Positions 7,163-14,777 of a DNA stretch of 40,458 nt are shown here, piece by piece. Under the pieces are notes generated by a model. That model saw only the letters and a list, made by a program, of their open reading frames with translations, had not been told where the DNA came from and searched no databases. Each line of letters starts with the position of its first letter. Within the stretch, counting starts at the first letter, position 1. This DNA is from Pseudomonadota bacterium (GTDB lineage: Bacteria > Pseudomonadota > Gammaproteobacteria > Acidiferrobacterales > Acidiferrobacteraceae): NCBI GenBank assembly GCA_021819125.1, contig JAKARW010000013.1, forward strand, positions 1 through 40,458, read 5' to 3'. The position numbers and the translations under genes are program-made.

Positions 7163-8206
7163 ATGGTGTCGTTAACGCCTCGTGCCGAACGGCTCCTCAA
7201 GGCGCTAATCGGACAGTATATATCCGAAGGCCAGCCCGTCGGTTCGCGGACATTAGTGAAGCAGGCCGGATTGGAGTTCAGTCCGGCCACTGTGCGCAAC
7301 ATCATGTCCGACCTCGAGGAGCTCGGGCTCATCCGCTCGCCTCACACCTCGGCCGGGCGCGTACCGACCGAGCGCGGCTACCGTTTTTTCGTGAATACGC
7401 TGCTTGCGGTCAAATCCCCGAAGACCTTGGACGTGGCCTCGATCGAGGACCGGTTCCTGGCGGATCAAGATCCGCAGCAACTCATCGAGTCGATGTCCGG
7501 CCTGCTCTCGCAGGTGACCAAGCTCGCCGGGATCGTACGCGTGCCGCGGCGCGCCGACGCCGGTTTTCTGCAACTCGATTTCCTGGCGCTGTCGCCTACC
7601 CGGGTGCTCGTGATCCTGGTGACGCAAGACGGCCAAGTCTTGAATCGGGTCATCCACCCCAAACGGTCGTATTCGGCCTCGGAGTTGCAGCAGGCGGCCA
7701 ACGTGTTCAATGGTGCCTACGCGGGCCTCTCCCTCGATGACGTCCGGCGGAGCCTAGTCGAGGCTCTACGGCGCGACAGCGAAGATATGCAGCAGATTCT
7801 GCGCTCGGCGGTGGAGATGGCCCATCAGGTGTTTGCCGGGGAGGCCATGAGCGAGGCGCCGCTCTTTGTGAGCGGTGAATCCAACCTGCTGGCGTTTCCG
7901 GAGCTCAGTAATACCGAGAAGCTGCGCCGCCTGTTCGAGGCGTTCACCGTCAAACAGGATCTTTTGCATCTCCTCGATCAGAGCATGGTCTCGCAGGGGG
8001 TGCAGATCTTCATCGGCGCGGAGTCCGGTTACGAGGCCCTGGAGTCGTGCAGTGTGGTGACCGCGCCCTATGAGGTCGACGGCCAGATCGTGGGTACCGT
8101 AGGGGTGGTCGGACCGACGCGCATGTCCTACGACCGCGTGATCTCGGTAGTCGATGTCACCGCGCGCCTATTGAGCGGCGCTTTGAGCCATGGCGTCCCA
8201 AGTTAA
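7163..8206 (+). CDS. hrcA: Heat-inducible transcription repressor HrcA
   Basis: Winged-helix repressor that binds CIRCE elements and depends on a chaperonin to fold. The 347-residue product opens with [17 protein letters not shown] and [13 protein letters not shown], followed by [16 protein letters not shown], the DNA-binding segment, and [17 protein letters not shown]. The C-terminal [18 protein letters not shown] and [20 protein letters not shown] segments are family hallmarks. A strong Shine-Dalgarno (AGGAGGGG) precedes the ATG at 7163. The operator lies just upstream, so the gene is autoregulated. It heads the heat-shock block hrcA-grpE-dnaK-dnaJ. Confidence 0.97.
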   Translation: MVSLTPRAERLLKALIGQYISEGQPVGSRTLVKQAGLEFSPATVRNIMSDLEELGLIRSPHTSAGRVPTERGYRFFVNTLLAVKSPKTLDVASIEDRFLADQDPQQLIESMSGLLSQVTKLAGIVRVPRRADAGFLQLDFLALSPTRVLVILVTQDGQVLNRVIHPKRSYSASELQQAANVFNGAYAGLSLDDVRRSLVEALRRDSEDMQQILRSAVEMAHQVFAGEAMSEAPLFVSGESNLLAFPELSNTEKLRRLFEAFTVKQDLLHLLDQSMVSQGVQIFIGAESGYEALESCSVVTAPYEVDGQIVGTVGVVGPTRMSYDRVISVVDVTARLLSGALSHGVPS

Positions 8207-8212
8207 CGCGCG

Positions 8213-8241
8213 CTTGATTTGCCGCGAGGCAATCCCCACAT
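8213..8241 (+). promoter_or_regulatory. Candidate sigma-32 promoter of grpE
   Basis: CTTGATT (8213-8219), a 14-nt spacer and CCCCACAT (8234-8241) resemble the sigma-32 consensus CTTGAAA and CCCCATNT. It lies just after the hrcA stop and 31 nt before the grpE start. The -35 has two mismatches, so this is weaker than the dnaK site. Confidence 0.5.
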
Positions 8242-8271
8242 GCCGCGGGTGGGTTTATTACGGAGCGGGTG

Positions 8272-8847
8272 ATGGCGGACAATGACACGATGACAGGCGA
8301 TAAGGATACGGCCGCGCAAACACAAACGCCGGGGCGTGAGGAGCCGCAAGCGGCCTCTGAACCCGCGGATCCGGCGGCACTGGCCGCCGAGCTCGAGCGG
8401 GTTCGCGCCGAGCTTGCCGAGACCCGCGAGCGGCTTTTGCGAGTCGCCGCGGATGCCGAAAACAGCAGGCGGCGCGCCGAGCAGGATGCGGCGACGGCGC
8501 GCAAGTTTGCCCTGGAGCGCTTCGCGGCCGAGCTTTTGCCGGTGCGCGATAGTCTCGAGCGCGCCCGCGCCATCGATCGCGGCACCGCTGGCAATGCCCT
8601 GGAGGCGCTCTTTGCCGGGGTGGACCTGACCTTGCAGCTGATGGATTCGGTGCTCGAGAAGTTCGCGATCACGGTGATCGATCCCGTCGGGGCCCGATTC
8701 AATCCCGACCAGCATCAGGCCATGTCCATGGTCGAGAGCGAAGATGTGCCGGCCAACCACGTCGTGGCGGTCGTGCAAAAAGGGTTTTTGTTGAATGACA
8801 GGCTTTTGAGGCCGGCCCTGGTGGTGGTCGCCAAGTCCAAGTCCTGA
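8272..8847 (+). CDS. grpE: Nucleotide exchange factor GrpE
   Basis: Dimeric cochaperone that releases ADP from DnaK. The 191-residue product has an acidic, disordered N terminus, a long helical coiled region (ELERVRAELAETRERLLRVA), then the GrpE core with FAAELLPVRDSLERA and the C-terminal beta domain with FNPDQHQAMSMVES and VVAVVQKGFLLNDRLLRPA. The ATG at 8272 is preferred over a GTG one codon upstream because GGAG then sits 6 nt away. The gene lies between hrcA and dnaK as in many proteobacteria. Confidence 0.95.
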   Translation: MADNDTMTGDKDTAAQTQTPGREEPQAASEPADPAALAAELERVRAELAETRERLLRVAADAENSRRRAEQDAATARKFALERFAAELLPVRDSLERARAIDRGTAGNALEALFAGVDLTLQLMDSVLEKFAITVIDPVGARFNPDQHQAMSMVESEDVPANHVVAVVQKGFLLNDRLLRPALVVVAKSKS

Positions 8848-8849
8848 CC

Positions 8850-8877
8850 CTTGAAAAATGCCTCCTGGTCCCCATCT
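8850..8877 (+). promoter_or_regulatory. Sigma-32 (heat-shock) promoter of dnaK
   Basis: CTTGAAA (8850-8856) is a perfect match to the sigma-32 -35 consensus; after 13 nt follows CCCCATCT (8870-8877), matching the CCCCATNT -10. The site begins 2 nt after the grpE stop and lies 57 nt before the dnaK start codon, so dnaK has its own heat-shock promoter. Confidence 0.85.
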
Positions 8878-8933
8878 GAGAACCAGCGGCTTACAACTAT
8901 TTTCCCGGTATCGGGAGCGAGAGGACAAAAGCG

Positions 8934-10868
8934 ATGGCAAAGATTATCGGGATCGACTTAGGAACCACGAATTCGTGCGTGGCCGTCATCGAGGGCGGTA
9001 AGCCGCGCGTCATCGAGAACAGCGAAGGTGACCGCACCACACCCTCGATCGTCGCCTACGCCAACGAAGGCGAGATCCTGGTCGGGCAGTCGGCCAAGCG
9101 TCAGGCGGTCACCAATCCGCAGAACACGCTGTATGCCGTCAAGCGTCTTGTGGGCCGCAAGTTCGACGACGAGATCGTGCAGCGCGACATCAAGATGGTG
9201 GCCTACAAGATCGTACGCGCCAAGAACGGAGACGCGTGGGTCGAGGTAAACGGCAAGCAGATGGCGCCCCCGGAGGTGTCGGCGCGCGTCCTTCAGAAGA
9301 TGAAGAAGACCGCGGAAGACTATCTGGGCGAAGAGGTGACCGAGGCGGTCATCACCGTGCCGGCCTACTTCAACGACGCCCAACGGCAGGCGACCAAGGA
9401 CGCCGGGCGGATCGCGGGGTTAAACGTCAAGCGCATCATCAACGAGCCTACCGCCGCGGCGTTGGCTTTTGGCCTCGACAAGAAGGAGGGGGATCGTAAG
9501 ATCGCGGTCTATGATCTCGGGGGCGGCACCTTTGACATCTCCATCATCGAGATCGCCGAGGTCGATGGTGAACACCAATTCGAGGTGCTGTCGACAAACG
9601 GCGACACCTTCCTCGGGGGCGAGGACTTCGATCTGCGGCTGATCGATTATCTGGCCGAGGAGTTCAAGAAGGACGCGGGCATCGATCTGCACAAGGATCC
9701 CTTGGCACTACAGCGCCTGAAGGATGCGGCGGAAAAGGCCAAGATCGAGCTGTCTTCACGGGCCCAGACGGACGTCAATCTGCCGTATGTGACGGCCGAT
9801 GCGAGTGGGCCTAAGCATTTGAATGTGAAGATCACGCGCGCCAAGCTAGAGAGCCTGGTGGAGGATCTGATCCGGCGTACGATCGAGCCTTGCAAGATTG
9901 CGCTGAAGGACGCTGGCCTGAAGATCACCGAGGTCGACGACGTGATCCTCGTGGGCGGCCAGACGCGCATGCCCAAGGTGCAGGAGGCGGTGCGGGATTT
10001 CTTTGGGAAGGAGCCGCGCAAGGACGTGAACCCCGATGAGGCGGTGGCGATCGGCGCCGCGGTCCAGGGTGGCGTGTTGGCGGGCGATGTCAAGGATGTC
10101 TTGTTGCTGGATGTGACCCCGTTGTCTCTGGGCATCGAGACCATGGGCGGCGTCATGACCAAGCTCATCCAAAAGAACACCACGATACCGACCAAGGCCG
10201 CGCAGGTGTTCTCGACGGCCGAGGACAGCCAGACGGCGGTTACCGTACACGTCCTGCAAGGCGAGCGCGAGATGGCGGCGGGCAACAAGTCGCTCGGGCG
10301 TTTCGATCTCACCGATATACCGCCGGCGCCACGCGGCGTTCCGCAGGTCGAGGTGACCTTCGATATCGATGCCAACGGCATCCTGCACGTGTCGGCGCGC
10401 GATAAAGCGACGGGCAAGGAGAACCGCATTGTCATCAAGTCGAGCTCGGGGCTGAGCGAGGCCGAGATCCAGCGCATGGTGCAGGATGCCGAGGCGCATG
10501 CCGAGGAGGACCGCCGCGCCCATGAGCTGGTGGACGCCCGTAACCAGGCCGAGGCGCTCGTGCACAGCACGCGCAAGTCATTGCATGATCTCGGCGATAA
10601 GGTAAGCGCGGCCGACAAGAGCGCGATCGAGGCGGCCATGCGTGATCTGGAGGCGGCCGTCAAGGGCGATGACAAGGCCGAGATCACCGCCAAGACCGAG
10701 GCGTTGAGTCAGGCAAGTCACAAGCTCACAGAGCAGATGTACGCGCAGAGCCAGGCCAATGCATCGCCGGGCGGCGACGCGCAGCAGCCGGGCGGGACGC
10801 ACGCCGGTGGGGACAATGTCGTCGACGCCGAGTTTGAAGAGGTCAATGAGAATCGCCGCGAGAAGTAA
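8934..10868 (+). CDS. dnaK: Chaperone protein DnaK (Hsp70)
   Basis: ATP-driven chaperone that folds and protects proteins with DnaJ and GrpE. At 644 residues it has the normal length. Family marks are the N-terminal [15 protein letters not shown] phosphate loop, [20 protein letters not shown], the [14 protein letters not shown] motif, [13 protein letters not shown], then the [14 protein letters not shown] linker into the substrate-binding domain and the helical lid. The C terminus ends DAEFEEV followed by a short charged tail, as in proteobacterial DnaK. A good ribosome-binding site (GAGAGGA) precedes the ATG at 8934. It is driven by the sigma-32 promoter just upstream and followed by an intrinsic terminator before dnaJ. 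Confidence 0.98.
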   Translation: MAKIIGIDLGTTNSCVAVIEGGKPRVIENSEGDRTTPSIVAYANEGEILVGQSAKRQAVTNPQNTLYAVKRLVGRKFDDEIVQRDIKMVAYKIVRAKNGDAWVEVNGKQMAPPEVSARVLQKMKKTAEDYLGEEVTEAVITVPAYFNDAQRQATKDAGRIAGLNVKRIINEPTAAALAFGLDKKEGDRKIAVYDLGGGTFDISIIEIAEVDGEHQFEVLSTNGDTFLGGEDFDLRLIDYLAEEFKKDAGIDLHKDPLALQRLKDAAEKAKIELSSRAQTDVNLPYVTADASGPKHLNVKITRAKLESLVEDLIRRTIEPCKIALKDAGLKITEVDDVILVGGQTRMPKVQEAVRDFFGKEPRKDVNPDEAVAIGAAVQGGVLAGDVKDVLLLDVTPLSLGIETMGGVMTKLIQKNTTIPTKAAQVFSTAEDSQTAVTVHVLQGEREMAAGNKSLGRFDLTDIPPAPRGVPQVEVTFDIDANGILHVSARDKATGKENRIVIKSSSGLSEAEIQRMVQDAEAHAEEDRRAHELVDARNQAEALVHSTRKSLHDLGDKVSAADKSAIEAAMRDLEAAVKGDDKAEITAKTEALSQASHKLTEQMYAQSQANASPGGDAQQPGGTHAGGDNVVDAEFEEVNENRREK

Positions 10869-10888
10869 GGCTTTGGGAGACGGCATGG

Positions 10889-10920
10889 GCGCGGGCGGTG
10901 TTGACGCCCGTGCCTTTTTT
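10889..10920 (+). terminator. Intrinsic terminator/attenuator between dnaK and dnaJ
   Basis: A 9-bp stem (10889-10897 with 10905-10913, one G-U pair), a 7-nt loop and a T6 run at 10915-10920. It lies after the dnaK stop and 36 nt before dnaJ. Partial read-through would make less DnaJ than DnaK, as is known for other dnaKJ operons. Confidence 0.8.
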
Positions 10921-10955
10921 CTTCTAAGGTCGGGGTTTTGCGGCAATGCAGGGTT

Positions 10956-12107
10956 ATGACGACGCGACGCGATTATTATGAGATTCTCGGTGTCGTCCGC
11001 GGGGCGGACGACACGGATATCAAGAAGGCCTATCGCCGCATGGCGATGAAGCATCATCCCGACCGTAATCCCGATGACAAGAATGCCGAGGCCGTCTTCA
11101 AAGAGTGCCAAGAGGCCTACGAGGTCTTGAGCGACCCGCAAAAGCGCTCGGCTTATGACCAGTTTGGCCATGCCGGCGTGCAAGGTGGCGGGGTGCCAGG
11201 GGGTGGACCGTTCGGCGCCGGGGGCTTTGCCGATATCTTCGATAACGTCTTCGGGGATATCTTCGGCGGGGGCGGGGGCGGACGCCGTGGCAGCCAGGTC
11301 TATCGGGGCGCCGATGTGCGCTTCACCCTGGACTTGTCGCTGGAGGATGCGGTGTTCGGGACCGAGGCCCGCGTGCGGGTCCCGACGATGGCCACCTGCG
11401 ACCTCTGCAAAGGGTCCGGGGCGCGCGCCGGGAGCGTTCCTGTGACCTGTCCCACGTGTGGCGGTCATGGCCAGGTGCGTTTGCAGCAAGGCTTCTTTTC
11501 GATTCAGCAGACCTGCCCCAATTGCCGCGGGAGCGGACGGGCCATCAGTCAGCCGTGCGTCGAGTGTCGCGGCGAGGGCCGCGCGCGGCGCGCCAAGACC
11601 CTGTCGGTGACGATTCCGGCGGGCGTCGATGAGGGCGACCAGATCCGGGTGAGCGGCCAGGGGGACGCGGGCGAGAACGGCGGTCCGCCAGGCGACCTCT
11701 ATGTGCAGGTCAAGCTAAAGCCGCACCCCCTGTTCCGCCGGGAACAGGATGATTTGTACTGTAAAGTGCCGGTGCGTTTCGGGACCGTGGTTTTGGGCGG
11801 CGAGATCGAGATCCCGAGTCTCGATGGGCGCATGACCCTGAAGATCCCGCCGGAGACGCAGACCGACAAGGTCTTTCGCGTGCGCGGCAAGGGGGTCAAG
11901 AATGTCCGCACCAGCCATGTCGGCGACCTCTTCTGTCAGATAACGGTGGAGACGCCAGTCAAGCTGACGCGCGCCCAGCGCGAATTGCTCGAGGCCTTCG
12001 ATGCCTCGGTGCGCGAGGGTGGGGAGCGCCACAATCCGGTCGAGCACTCGTGGCTCGACAAGCTGCGGGGTTTCTTCGAGCCTAAGGCGCGCAGTTCCGG
12101 GGAATAA
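10956..12107 (+). CDS. dnaJ: Chaperone protein DnaJ
   Basis: Hsp40 cochaperone that stimulates DnaK ATPase and delivers substrates. The 383-residue product is a full type I DnaJ: J domain ([20 protein letters not shown] with the HPD motif in [10 protein letters not shown]), a Gly/Phe-rich linker at about 75-115, four CxxCxGxG-type zinc repeats ([32 protein letters not shown]) and the C-terminal substrate-binding domains. The ATG at 10956 ([11 protein letters not shown]) is preferred to an in-frame start 18 nt upstream. It lies downstream of a terminator, so expression probably depends on read-through from dnaK. Confidence 0.97.
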   Translation: MTTRRDYYEILGVVRGADDTDIKKAYRRMAMKHHPDRNPDDKNAEAVFKECQEAYEVLSDPQKRSAYDQFGHAGVQGGGVPGGGPFGAGGFADIFDNVFGDIFGGGGGGRRGSQVYRGADVRFTLDLSLEDAVFGTEARVRVPTMATCDLCKGSGARAGSVPVTCPTCGGHGQVRLQQGFFSIQQTCPNCRGSGRAISQPCVECRGEGRARRAKTLSVTIPAGVDEGDQIRVSGQGDAGENGGPPGDLYVQVKLKPHPLFRREQDDLYCKVPVRFGTVVLGGEIEIPSLDGRMTLKIPPETQTDKVFRVRGKGVKNVRTSHVGDLFCQITVETPVKLTRAQRELLEAFDASVREGGERHNPVEHSWLDKLRGFFEPKARSSGE

Positions 12108-12154
12108 AAGCCGGCGGGCGTCGTCTCTCCTCATTATCGCAACGAGGGCTCGTT

Positions 12155-12652
12155 ATGGGCGACAAACGCACGTTCAATCCAGGGCGCCGGCGGATCATCG
12201 CCGCCGCCGGCGGCGTGGCGGCGGCCATGGGATCCGGTGCCGCCTTCGCCGGTTCCGCCGACAGCCTTGATCTCACCTTCCCGGGCCAAAAGGCCAAACA
12301 CCATATCGTCTACCAGCTAAACCAGGCGGATCATGGCTATCAGCAGCATATCCTGTCGTCGGTTCAGGCCATGTTGCGCTATTATGGGAGCTCGATCCAC
12401 ATCGTGGTAACCTGCTTTGCCGAGGGTATCAGCGTGGTCTTGAAAAAGCCCGTGCGGCCGGTGGCAAAGAGCATCCGCGTGGGCGTCGCGAGCCTGCACG
12501 ATTACGGCGTGGAGTTTCATGGCTGCGGCAATACCCTACGGACACTGAAGCTCACGAAATCGGCGTTGCTGCCGCTTGCCACCTATGTGCCCATGGGGGC
12601 GGCAGACCTGATGGAGCTCCAGCATAAAGGCTACGCGTATATCGCCTGGTAG
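12155..12652 (+). CDS. DsrE/DsrF-like protein with Tat-type signal peptide
   Basis: A 165-residue protein of the DsrE-like superfamily, whose members handle sulfur species in oxidisers or have no known role. The N terminus reads GRRRIIAAAGGVAAAMG and ends AAFAGS, a plausible twin-arginine signal with cleavage after AFA (about residue 32), so the mature protein should be periplasmic. The core follows the uncharacterised exported DsrE-like group: HHIVYQLNQADHGYQQ, an IHIVVTCFAEGISVVL strand, VEFHGCGNTL with the group's conserved Cys, and a final LMELQHKGYAYI. A second Cys lies in VVTCFAEG. It stands between dnaJ and dapB with no obvious partner. The specific substrate is unknown. Confidence 0.82.
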   Translation: MGDKRTFNPGRRRIIAAAGGVAAAMGSGAAFAGSADSLDLTFPGQKAKHHIVYQLNQADHGYQQHILSSVQAMLRYYGSSIHIVVTCFAEGISVVLKKPVRPVAKSIRVGVASLHDYGVEFHGCGNTLRTLKLTKSALLPLATYVPMGAADLMELQHKGYAYIAW

Positions 12653-12677
12653 GGCCGTGCGTCCATCCGAGGGATCG

Positions 12678-12712
12678 GCCGGCGGCGGCCGGGGCGCGGC
12701 GCCGGCTTTCTT
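12678..12712 (+). terminator. Possible terminator after the DsrE-like gene
   Basis: A 7-bp GC stem (GCCGGCG at 12678-12684 with CGCCGGC at 12700-12706), a 15-nt loop that can pair internally, then TTTCTT. It lies 25 nt after the DsrE-like stop and just before the dapB ribosome-binding site. The long loop and imperfect T run make it uncertain. Confidence 0.4.
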
Positions 12713-12725
12713 AAAAGGAGGGATC

Positions 12726-13523
12726 ATGAGGGTTGCCGTGGCGGGGGCCACCGGTCGCATGGGCCGGGCGGTGCTCGCGGCATTGCGTGGGCAGGCCGAC
12801 CTGTGTCTCTCGGGGGCGCTCGTGCGCGCCCGCGATGGCGCCTGTGGGCAGGACGCGGGGGTCCTGATCGGCGGCGCGCCGTTTGGGATCGCGCTATCGG
12901 ATGTGCCCGAAGAGGTGATCGCCGGTTGCGATGTCCTGGTCGATTTCACAACCCCTGAGGCGAGCGCGCATCATGCGGAAATCTGCGCGCGGCTCGGTAA
13001 GGGTGCGGTCATCGGTACCACCGGGCTTTCGGGGGCCTTCGCCGAACGGTTGCGGATTTTGGCCGGCCAGGGCCGCTTTGTGGTGTCCGCCAATATGAGT
13101 GTCGGCGTAAACCTGGCCCTGCATATACTGGAGATCGCCGCCCGCGCCCTTCCGGACGCGGATATCGAGATCCTGGAGGCGCATCACCGTCACAAGGTCG
13201 ATGCCCCGTCGGGAACCGCGTTGCGTTTGGGCGAAGTGGCGGCTGCCGCCCGTGGTGCGCGCCTCACGGATGTGGCGGTGTACGATCGTCACCGTGAGCG
13301 CGCCGCGCGCGCCCCGGGCAGCATAGGCTTTGCGACCATCCGCGCAGGCGAGATCGTGGGTGAGCATCGTGTGTACCTGGCGTTGCCCTCGGAGCGCCTC
13401 GAGATCGCGCACATCGCCGATAACCGCGCGGTGTTTGCCGACGGGGCGTTGCGCGCGGCCCGTTTTTTGATAAGCCGCCCCCATGGCCTCTACGACATGC
13501 AGAACGTGCTCGGGCTTCGTTGA
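12726..13523 (+). CDS. dapB: 4-hydroxy-tetrahydrodipicolinate reductase
   Basis: NAD(P)H-dependent reductase of the diaminopimelate/lysine pathway. The 265-residue product has the N-terminal Rossmann motif VAGATGRMGRAVL, the VDFTTPEA segment, GTTGLSG, SANMSVGVNL and the signature EAHHRHKVDAPSGTAL with the catalytic His and Lys. A very good ribosome-binding site (AAAAGGAGGG) fixes the ATG at 12726; the open frame upstream is not needed. The last codons overlap the -35 of the carA promoter. In many gammaproteobacteria dapB lies between dnaJ and carA, as here. Confidence 0.97.
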   Translation: MRVAVAGATGRMGRAVLAALRGQADLCLSGALVRARDGACGQDAGVLIGGAPFGIALSDVPEEVIAGCDVLVDFTTPEASAHHAEICARLGKGAVIGTTGLSGAFAERLRILAGQGRFVVSANMSVGVNLALHILEIAARALPDADIEILEAHHRHKVDAPSGTALRLGEVAAAARGARLTDVAVYDRHRERAARAPGSIGFATIRAGEIVGEHRVYLALPSERLEIAHIADNRAVFADGALRAARFLISRPHGLYDMQNVLGLR

Positions 13524-13548
13524 TTTCGCGCGGCCATCCCGTTACAAT
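13520..13548 (+). promoter_or_regulatory. Sigma-70 promoter of carA
   Basis: TTGATT (13520-13525), a 17-nt spacer and TACAAT (13543-13548), both close to consensus. The -35 overlaps the dapB stop codon. Transcription would start at about 13555, giving a leader of about 90 nt before the carA start. Confidence 0.7.
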
Positions 13549-13584
13549 CCCCCGGCAAAACCTTGTGAATGACTCGTTTTCCGG

Positions 13585-13615
13585 GCGGGAGCGGCGAAGA
13601 GCGGCTCCCGCTTTT
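13585..13615 (+). terminator. Attenuator-like hairpin in the carA leader
   Basis: GCGGGAGC (13585-13592) pairs perfectly with GCTCCCGC (13604-13611) across an 11-nt loop, followed at once by TTTTG. It lies between the carA promoter and the carA start, where it could end transcripts early and so control carAB. Not proven to be conditional. Confidence 0.55.
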
Positions 13616-13643
13616 GTATGTAAACCCTGAGGCGGGAGGTACC

Positions 13644-14777
13644 GTGGCGCAACCGGCATTGCTTGCTCTCGCCGACGGCACAGTGTTCGTCGGGGAGTCT
13701 ATCGGGGCTGCAGGGGCCTCCCAGGGTGAGCTTGTATTCAATACCGCTATGACGGGCTACCAGGAGATCCTCTCGGACCCTTCGTACGCAAGCCAGATCG
13801 TCACGCTGACCTACCCGCATATCGGGAACACCGGAGTCAATGACGACGACATGGAGGCGGCAGGCATCCACGCCGCCGGGCTTGTGGTGCGCGATGCGCC
13901 GACGCGCTACAGCAATTTCCGCGGGACTCAAGACCTGAAGGGTTTTCTGCAACAGCAGGGAGTGGTGGCCATAGCCGGCGTCGACACGCGTGCGCTCACG
14001 CGCCGACTGCGCGAGCAGGGCGCGCAGAATGCGGCCATAGTGGCCGGCGAAAGGGCCGGCGACCGCGCGGCGGCAATCGCGCTCGCGCGCGCCTTTCCCG
14101 GCCTCGACGGACTCGATCTCGCCAAGGCGGTGTCGACGCCGCGGTCGTATGTCTGGGACGAGGGGCTATGGGAGACGACGACCCCGCCGCCTCGCTACCA
14201 CGTCGTCGCTTACGATTATGGGATAAAGCGCAACATTCTGCGCAGTCTTGCGCAGGCCGGCTGCCGGGTCACGGTCGTGCCGGCGCAGACCGCGGCCCGG
14301 CAGGTGCTGGCCTTGAAGCCGGATGGCGTATTTCTCTCAAACGGGCCGGGCGATCCGAAGGCCTGCGACTATGCCATCGCCGCCACACGGGAACTCGTCG
14401 GCTCGGGCGTGCCGCTCTTTGGCATCTGCCTTGGCCACCAGCTACTGGGGCTCGCTTTGGGTGGCCGCACCCTGAAGATGAAGTTTGGCCATCACGGCGC
14501 CAACCACCCGGTCCTCGATATCGACTCCGGGCGCGTGCTGATCACAAGCCAGAATCATGGTTTCGCAGTCGATGAGGCAAGCTTGCCCCGCTGCCTGCGG
14601 GTGACACATCGCTCGCTGTTCGATGGTTCGGTGCAGGGGCTGGTGCATGCCGACCGGCCGGTCTTTTCCTTTCAAGGGCATCCCGAGGCGAGTCCGGGGC
14701 CTCATGATGTCTGGCCGCTTTTTGCGCGATTTGCAGCGCTCATGGATGCGGCGCGTAACGGGGTTGCGGGGTCCTGA
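13644..14777 (+). CDS. carA: Carbamoyl-phosphate synthase small (glutaminase) subunit
   Basis: Glutamine amidotransferase subunit that feeds ammonia to CarB for carbamoyl phosphate, needed for arginine and pyrimidine synthesis. The 377-residue product has the CarA N-terminal domain ([32 protein letters not shown]) and a class I glutaminase domain with the nucleophile Cys262 in GICLGHQ and His346/Glu348 in FQGHPEAS. The GTG at 13644 follows GGAGGT and matches the usual start; the frame is open back to 13569 but that would cross the leader hairpin. Its stop overlaps the carB start by 1 nt. Confidence 0.96.
   Translation: MAQPALLALADGTVFVGESIGAAGASQGELVFNTAMTGYQEILSDPSYASQIVTLTYPHIGNTGVNDDDMEAAGIHAAGLVVRDAPTRYSNFRGTQDLKGFLQQQGVVAIAGVDTRALTRRLREQGAQNAAIVAGERAGDRAAAIALARAFPGLDGLDLAKAVSTPRSYVWDEGLWETTTPPPRYHVVAYDYGIKRNILRSLAQAGCRVTVVPAQTAARQVLALKPDGVFLSNGPGDPKACDYAIAATRELVGSGVPLFGICLGHQLLGLALGGRTLKMKFGHHGANHPVLDIDSGRVLITSQNHGFAVDEASLPRCLRVTHRSLFDGSVQGLVHADRPVFSFQGHPEASPGPHDVWPLFARFAALMDAARNGVAGS

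Noticed and set aside
9647-10693. A 348-residue open frame antisense to dnaK
   Set aside because: The well-known dnaK antisense open frame seen in many GC-rich bacteria; there is no independent sign of coding.
13569-13643. N-terminal extension of CarA from 13569
   Set aside because: The frame is open, but it runs through the leader hairpin and has no ribosome-binding site, while the GTG at 13644 has GGAGGT and matches the family start.
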